64,000 bases of DNA from Polydactylus sextarius (Eukaryota > Chordata > Actinopteri > Polynemidae), in contig CM028919.1 of NCBI GenBank assembly GCA_016801845.1, positions 16,731,659 through 16,795,658 of the forward strand, read 5' to 3'. Shown piece by piece: positions 59,720-64,000 of the stretch. Both the position numbers and the translations under genes were made by a program. Position 1 is the stretch's first letter, and each line of letters begins with the position of its first letter. The notes below the pieces were generated by a model that was not told the origin of the DNA, made no database searches, and worked only from the letters and a program-made list of their open reading frames with translations.

Positions 59720-61042
59720 GCTGGATGCTGCTGAATCAGTCACTTGAACAGGAAATTACACTTCCTGGCAAGCTGCACTTGAAATCTCGACAGACAGTTA
59801 GAAATAGACTATTACAGGATGGCACACACACACACACACACGTGCACACGCATGCAACTGTGTCCACTCGCGGTACACACACACACACTTAACATCTGTG
59901 TATATATCTTAGTGAACGACAGCTTCCCAAAGTGATACTGAGCATGTAAACAAACTCCGATGGTGTTTATAACACCGAACAACCTCACACACGCACACAC
60001 ACGCGTGTATACACCCACCCACGAAAGCCTGTATGCTTCACTGGCACTGACTACAGAAAGACACACACACTCACACATTCTGTGGTGTGTTTTCAGGCTT
60101 TGTCCTGATTTAGTGGCAGCTAAGTTATGTGCGTTTTTGTTTTTTTTTCCCTCTCCACATATTTTATGGGCGACTTAGCAGAGAATGTGTGGAGGTATCA
60201 GCTTTCACTTTAACATCAACAAGCCAAAACCTAAAGCCAAAATCTGAAATGAAAAAAAAAAAAATGCAGCTTAATATTTAAGGTGTCTTAGATGTTTGTG
60301 AGGAAGAAAAAAAAACTGACAAAAGATTACGTTCCCCTACATAACAGATTAACTCCAACTGCGGGTATGTGTATATTTTGGAGTAAATTCACAGGTGAAG
60401 GCTACCTCCAAGCTTTTTGTAGCTTTTTAACAAAGAGCACCATAACACAATTTGCAGTGGAATTCTCATCCGTACTCTTTATCATTTGCTTCCTCCGTTT
60501 CCTATTTCTTTTCAAAGGTTTATTGCTCATTGTGCTCCAAATTTAAAGCCCGGGCAAGGAGAAGAAGGAGCGCGTTGGTTTATTGTGTTCGGTGAGTTTC
60601 TTTATAAGAAGAAATTCGGTTATTTCTGACATTTTTTTCCCTCCCTTCTCTCACCTTCCCATCCTCTCTGTCCTTTCATCTGTCTTCTTCTTACTCCATC
60701 TCAAAAAAAAGTCTTCCCTTCAACGTGACCTTCACCGGGAAGCACTAAATCACCAGAGGCCACTTCTGTCACAACCTCTGATCCAGCCACCAAAAGTATG
60801 CTTGTTCATGTGTGTGTGTGCAGGGTCAGGTTGTGTTCTTTGTGCAACTTCGCCCATGCTAAAACATGCATGCAGTTTTGCTGTGCATGTGTGTGTGTGT
60901 GTGTGTGCACAAATGGGTACGCAGCGAGGGGCCAGGGGGGCCTCCCACAGGAAGTAGGTCTTTGTAAAGACATGGGTCCAAATAGGAACCCCAAACATAC
61001 CCCCAGGGAGAGAGGACAGGTCTGTACTAGTCCACACTCACT

Positions 61043-61044
<2 letters not shown>

Positions 61045-61091
<47 letters not shown>
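61045..61091 (+). repeat. (AC)23 microsatellite
   Basis: Pure AC tract in the upstream flank of ppp2r3a. Confidence 0.97.
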
Positions 61092-61094
<3 letters not shown>

Positions 61095-62762
61095 CACACA
61101 TAGCGCTGAGGGAGAGAGACTAGCTGCTCTGTGGGTATTGACTTCAATGAGGGACAACAGCAGCTACAAAAGAGGGATTACTAGGTTTTATACAACATTA
61201 CTCTCCCCTGAGGGAAAAAAACAGAAACATAAACACTCACTCACAAGGAAACATGCACAAATGTGTGCAAACGCAATCAAATCACAGTCCCACGGGCTGA
61301 TTGGATGCATCCGATAGCAACTATCAGCCATGAATGAATGAATAAATACATTTAAATGTCTTCTTTTCCCTTTATTCTCCCCATTCTCTCACTTTATCCC
61401 CACACTCTGGTCTTTACAGATGCCCGACAAACCAACTGCAGTTCTGACCCACTTCTCTGCTTCTTTCAGTAATCCTCACATGAATTATTTACTCTGACTT
61501 CTATGTGTCTGTTTCAACACACACACACACAACTAAAACAGTCAAATATATTCTGCAGCAGGGTTTGTTCATCAGCTGTGCATCAGTCAACTGTCTTGTT
61601 GGCTGACAGACAGAGGGGTAGACAGATAAGACAGATAGTCTGGCAGACAGCTCGGTCCTTGTCAGGTCCCAGCGACGCATTATCATCATTTTCTGTGTCG
61701 GTTGCAGCTGCAGCACAAAGCACGACGTCAAACTGAGGGATAAGAGAGAAAAGACGGCCTGGCTGGTGGTCTGAGTGTCCAAAACAGGAAGAAAAGAAAC
61801 TATTGTCTCTTACTTGTGCAATTTAAATCAACTCAGAGAAAAACAAAATTGGGGATTTTCAACACAAATATAAAATCAGAGCAAACAACCTCCTCGTGAC
61901 TCCAGGTTTGAATCCTACAAAAACACAACCTCTCTCTCCTTCTCTCATCTAATAAAGCAAAGATATCGTGAAGTACATCAAGTTTAAAATGTGGTATATA
62001 AAACACAGCAGGAGGTTTCTGTTGCCAGTGCCAAATGTACAAGGACATTACTCTTTTCCGAGGAGGAGGGCTGGAGTTTTAGGGGGTCTGGATCACCAAA
62101 AAAAAAAAACAAACCTCCAGTAGGTCCCATGTAGAGACAATCAGGGAGCTGCTCTGCAAACCAGACGTCTGTACACAAGTTAGAGCACAGACAGGGAGGG
62201 GGGCGGGGGGAACCAGAGGGGATATTTGACACAATTATGGATTAAGAGGATGGTAAAGGTGTCTGTGTTGATAAGCCTTTGAGTTAGAGAGAATAAATCA
62301 GTGTGTTTACACCGTACTGGAAGAAGGAAAATAACCATCATCATGAATCTGTGAGCAACTTCTCCAAAATGAAAGGAATTTGTTAAGTATTGACTTTAAA
62401 ATTGACAATAGCTAACTGGTGGTGACTCTGGTTTTGGACTCCAAAGTTTTGGACCAGAAGACATTTTGGCTCGTTCACATGCACACACATCAACATCTGC
62501 CATAATATACTTAAGGCTCTTAAAGAAGAGAAGAGATAAACATTTAAAGAGCATATGTTCATTATCAAAACTGTAACTGTGGGACTGAAAACGTACAGAG
62601 CTGAGGGACAGGAGAGATAGTGTGTGTGTGTGTGTGTGTGTCTGGCAGGAACTTGGGGGGTTCTCTAGTTGTCTGCCAAACTTATTGTCTGGATGAGACC
62701 CAGGCTGCTCAGAGCACAAATCACTGTACTTTGGACACTCACACACATGCACACACACTTAT

Positions 62763-62770
<8 letters not shown>

Positions 62771-62842
<72 letters not shown>
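62771..62842 (+). repeat. (AC)36 microsatellite
   Basis: Pure AC tract, inverted relative to a (GT)n tract at 62622-62641. Confidence 0.98.
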
Positions 62843-62844
<2 letters not shown>

Positions 62845-64000
62845 CTGTTCATGATGAAACCACGTCTGCAGGCTTGATAGAGCACACCCCAGAATAATGG
62901 CACCAGCCTTTATAGGTCAGATCAGGGCTGAACAGGATTAAAGTGAACACACGGGCAGGTCCAGGCCTACGGGGAGAGTGAAGGCACATTCATTTTAAAC
63001 AGAGAGGACAGCGTTGATTTATATGCGTCTAGTCGGTGTTCATCTTAATGTTATGACAGAAGATGATTAATCTGTTCTCTATTACCTTTCCCCCACCAGG
63101 AAACTGAGTCAAATGGTCTTTTGCAGGTGAGCGAATGAGAGAGACGGACCTGGACTTAAAAGGTATTATTATGGTCGGCACAGATGACAATGACTGAAGC
63201 AGACTCCACTGAAAGTCCACCATTAACTCCAGAAACCCTTATTATCTGTCTTAAATTTAGTGTAACTAATGCTGACTACTGCATCTATGAAGAGAAAACC
63301 ATCAGCACAGAAACCAGAACAGGATAGTTTCAGGAGCTATAGGAATAACTGCTGTAGCTGCTTCTAAAACGTCAAGACATGTTGTTTTTCTTTGTAATAT
63401 CTCACAATAAACTGAATATATTTGGGGTTTAGAATAAAATGAGCTATGTGAACAAATATTATTTGGCTGTGTGACACGATCAGGAGAATATTTCTCTATT
63501 TTCTGACACTTCAAAGTGTGAAAACAAAGAGTGTATCAACTGAGAAAATATTCAGATGATTAATCAACAAAAAGAATTGTTAGCTGTGTTCACTAATGAG
63601 GCACAGTGCTTCATTAGTCCTTGGAAACCTGCTGACTCTCAGTGTCCAAACATAACAGTGCAGGTGCACAGAGAGGCCATATTAAACTGACTTAATGTTG
63701 TTTGTTATGTGGAACTGGTTGACCATTTATTATGAGAGTTACTAAGTTAAACTAAGCTAACCCACCAAAGAAACACAGGCCTCCATCTGGACACATCAGT
63801 AATGCAGTATATTAAACTAATACTCTGAATATTTAGACTCAAAGAGGTGAAAAGTCTCCTGCTCTCACTTGATCCATCATTTATTCCTTTCTTCTGCTTT
63901 TGTTTCCTAACTTCCCTCTTTGTTCTCATACTTTTTAACCTCTTGTCATTACCCATCTTCTTTTTTTTCCCTACTTAATTCTTTCCTACTTTTCTCTAAC

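Larger units (their letters stand above)
58341..64000. other. Upstream flank of ppp2r3a, no gene recognised
   Basis: AT-rich sequence with (CA)n tracts at 59.66, 61.05 and 62.77 kb and many A/T homopolymers. A non-coding first exon of ppp2r3a could lie here or beyond the edge, but I cannot place it. Short ORFs lack similarity and several are made of simple repeats. Confidence 0.55.

Overview
The window looks like nuclear DNA of a teleost fish. It carries very dense (CA)n/(GT)n microsatellites, fragments of repeats typical of ray-finned fish, short exons in long introns with GT-AG splice sites, and two vertebrate protein families. There is no bacterial-style gene organisation. Two genes are recognisable. 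Both are on the minus strand and lie head to tail.

Right half (about 37.0-58.4 kb): a complete protein phosphatase 2A regulatory subunit gene of the B'' family, ppp2r3a. Two alternative first coding exons splice to the same 11 downstream exons. The long form (PR130-like) starts in a 925-codon exon at 54767-57541. The short form (PR72-like) starts in a 44-codon exon at 42351-42482, inside the 13.6-kb first coding intron of the long form. The shared part encodes 482 codons with two EF-hands. All exon phases join consistently, which gives about 1407 aa (long) and 526 aa (short). The one fault is an in-frame TGA at 37560-37562 in exon 10. It is bracketed by what look like two compensating 1-base indels. 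It would remove the last 89 codons of both forms if it is real.

Left part (0-26.5 kb): the 5' end of fndc3b (fibronectin type III domain-containing 3B). The start-codon exon is at 4689-4834 and the next exon at 1679-1754. The rest of the gene lies beyond position 1. A CpG-rich segment with a good splice donor near 26.33 kb is the best candidate for the non-coding first exon and promoter. That would give fndc3b a first intron of about 21.5 kb.

Between and around the genes: 26.5-35 kb is intergenic sequence with ancient interspersed repeats and the likely 3' UTR of ppp2r3a. The region 58.4-64 kb upstream of ppp2r3a has no recognisable gene. Introns and intergenic DNA hold many simple repeats (a (CA) tract of about 83 units at 14.3 kb, an (ATCT)20 tract at 46.0 kb), a reverse-transcriptase relic at 9.45 kb, a foldback element at 5.1 kb, G-rich tracts, and a few candidate regulatory sites.

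I saw no CRISPR array, prokaryotic system, rRNA or tRNA gene. The items most worth a second look are the TGA in ppp2r3a exon 10, ratchet-type AG|GTAAG sites in the two long introns, the G-rich tract upstream of the PR72 exon, a DR3 nuclear-receptor-like site in fndc3b intron 1, and lineage-specific expansions in the PR130 N-terminal region.
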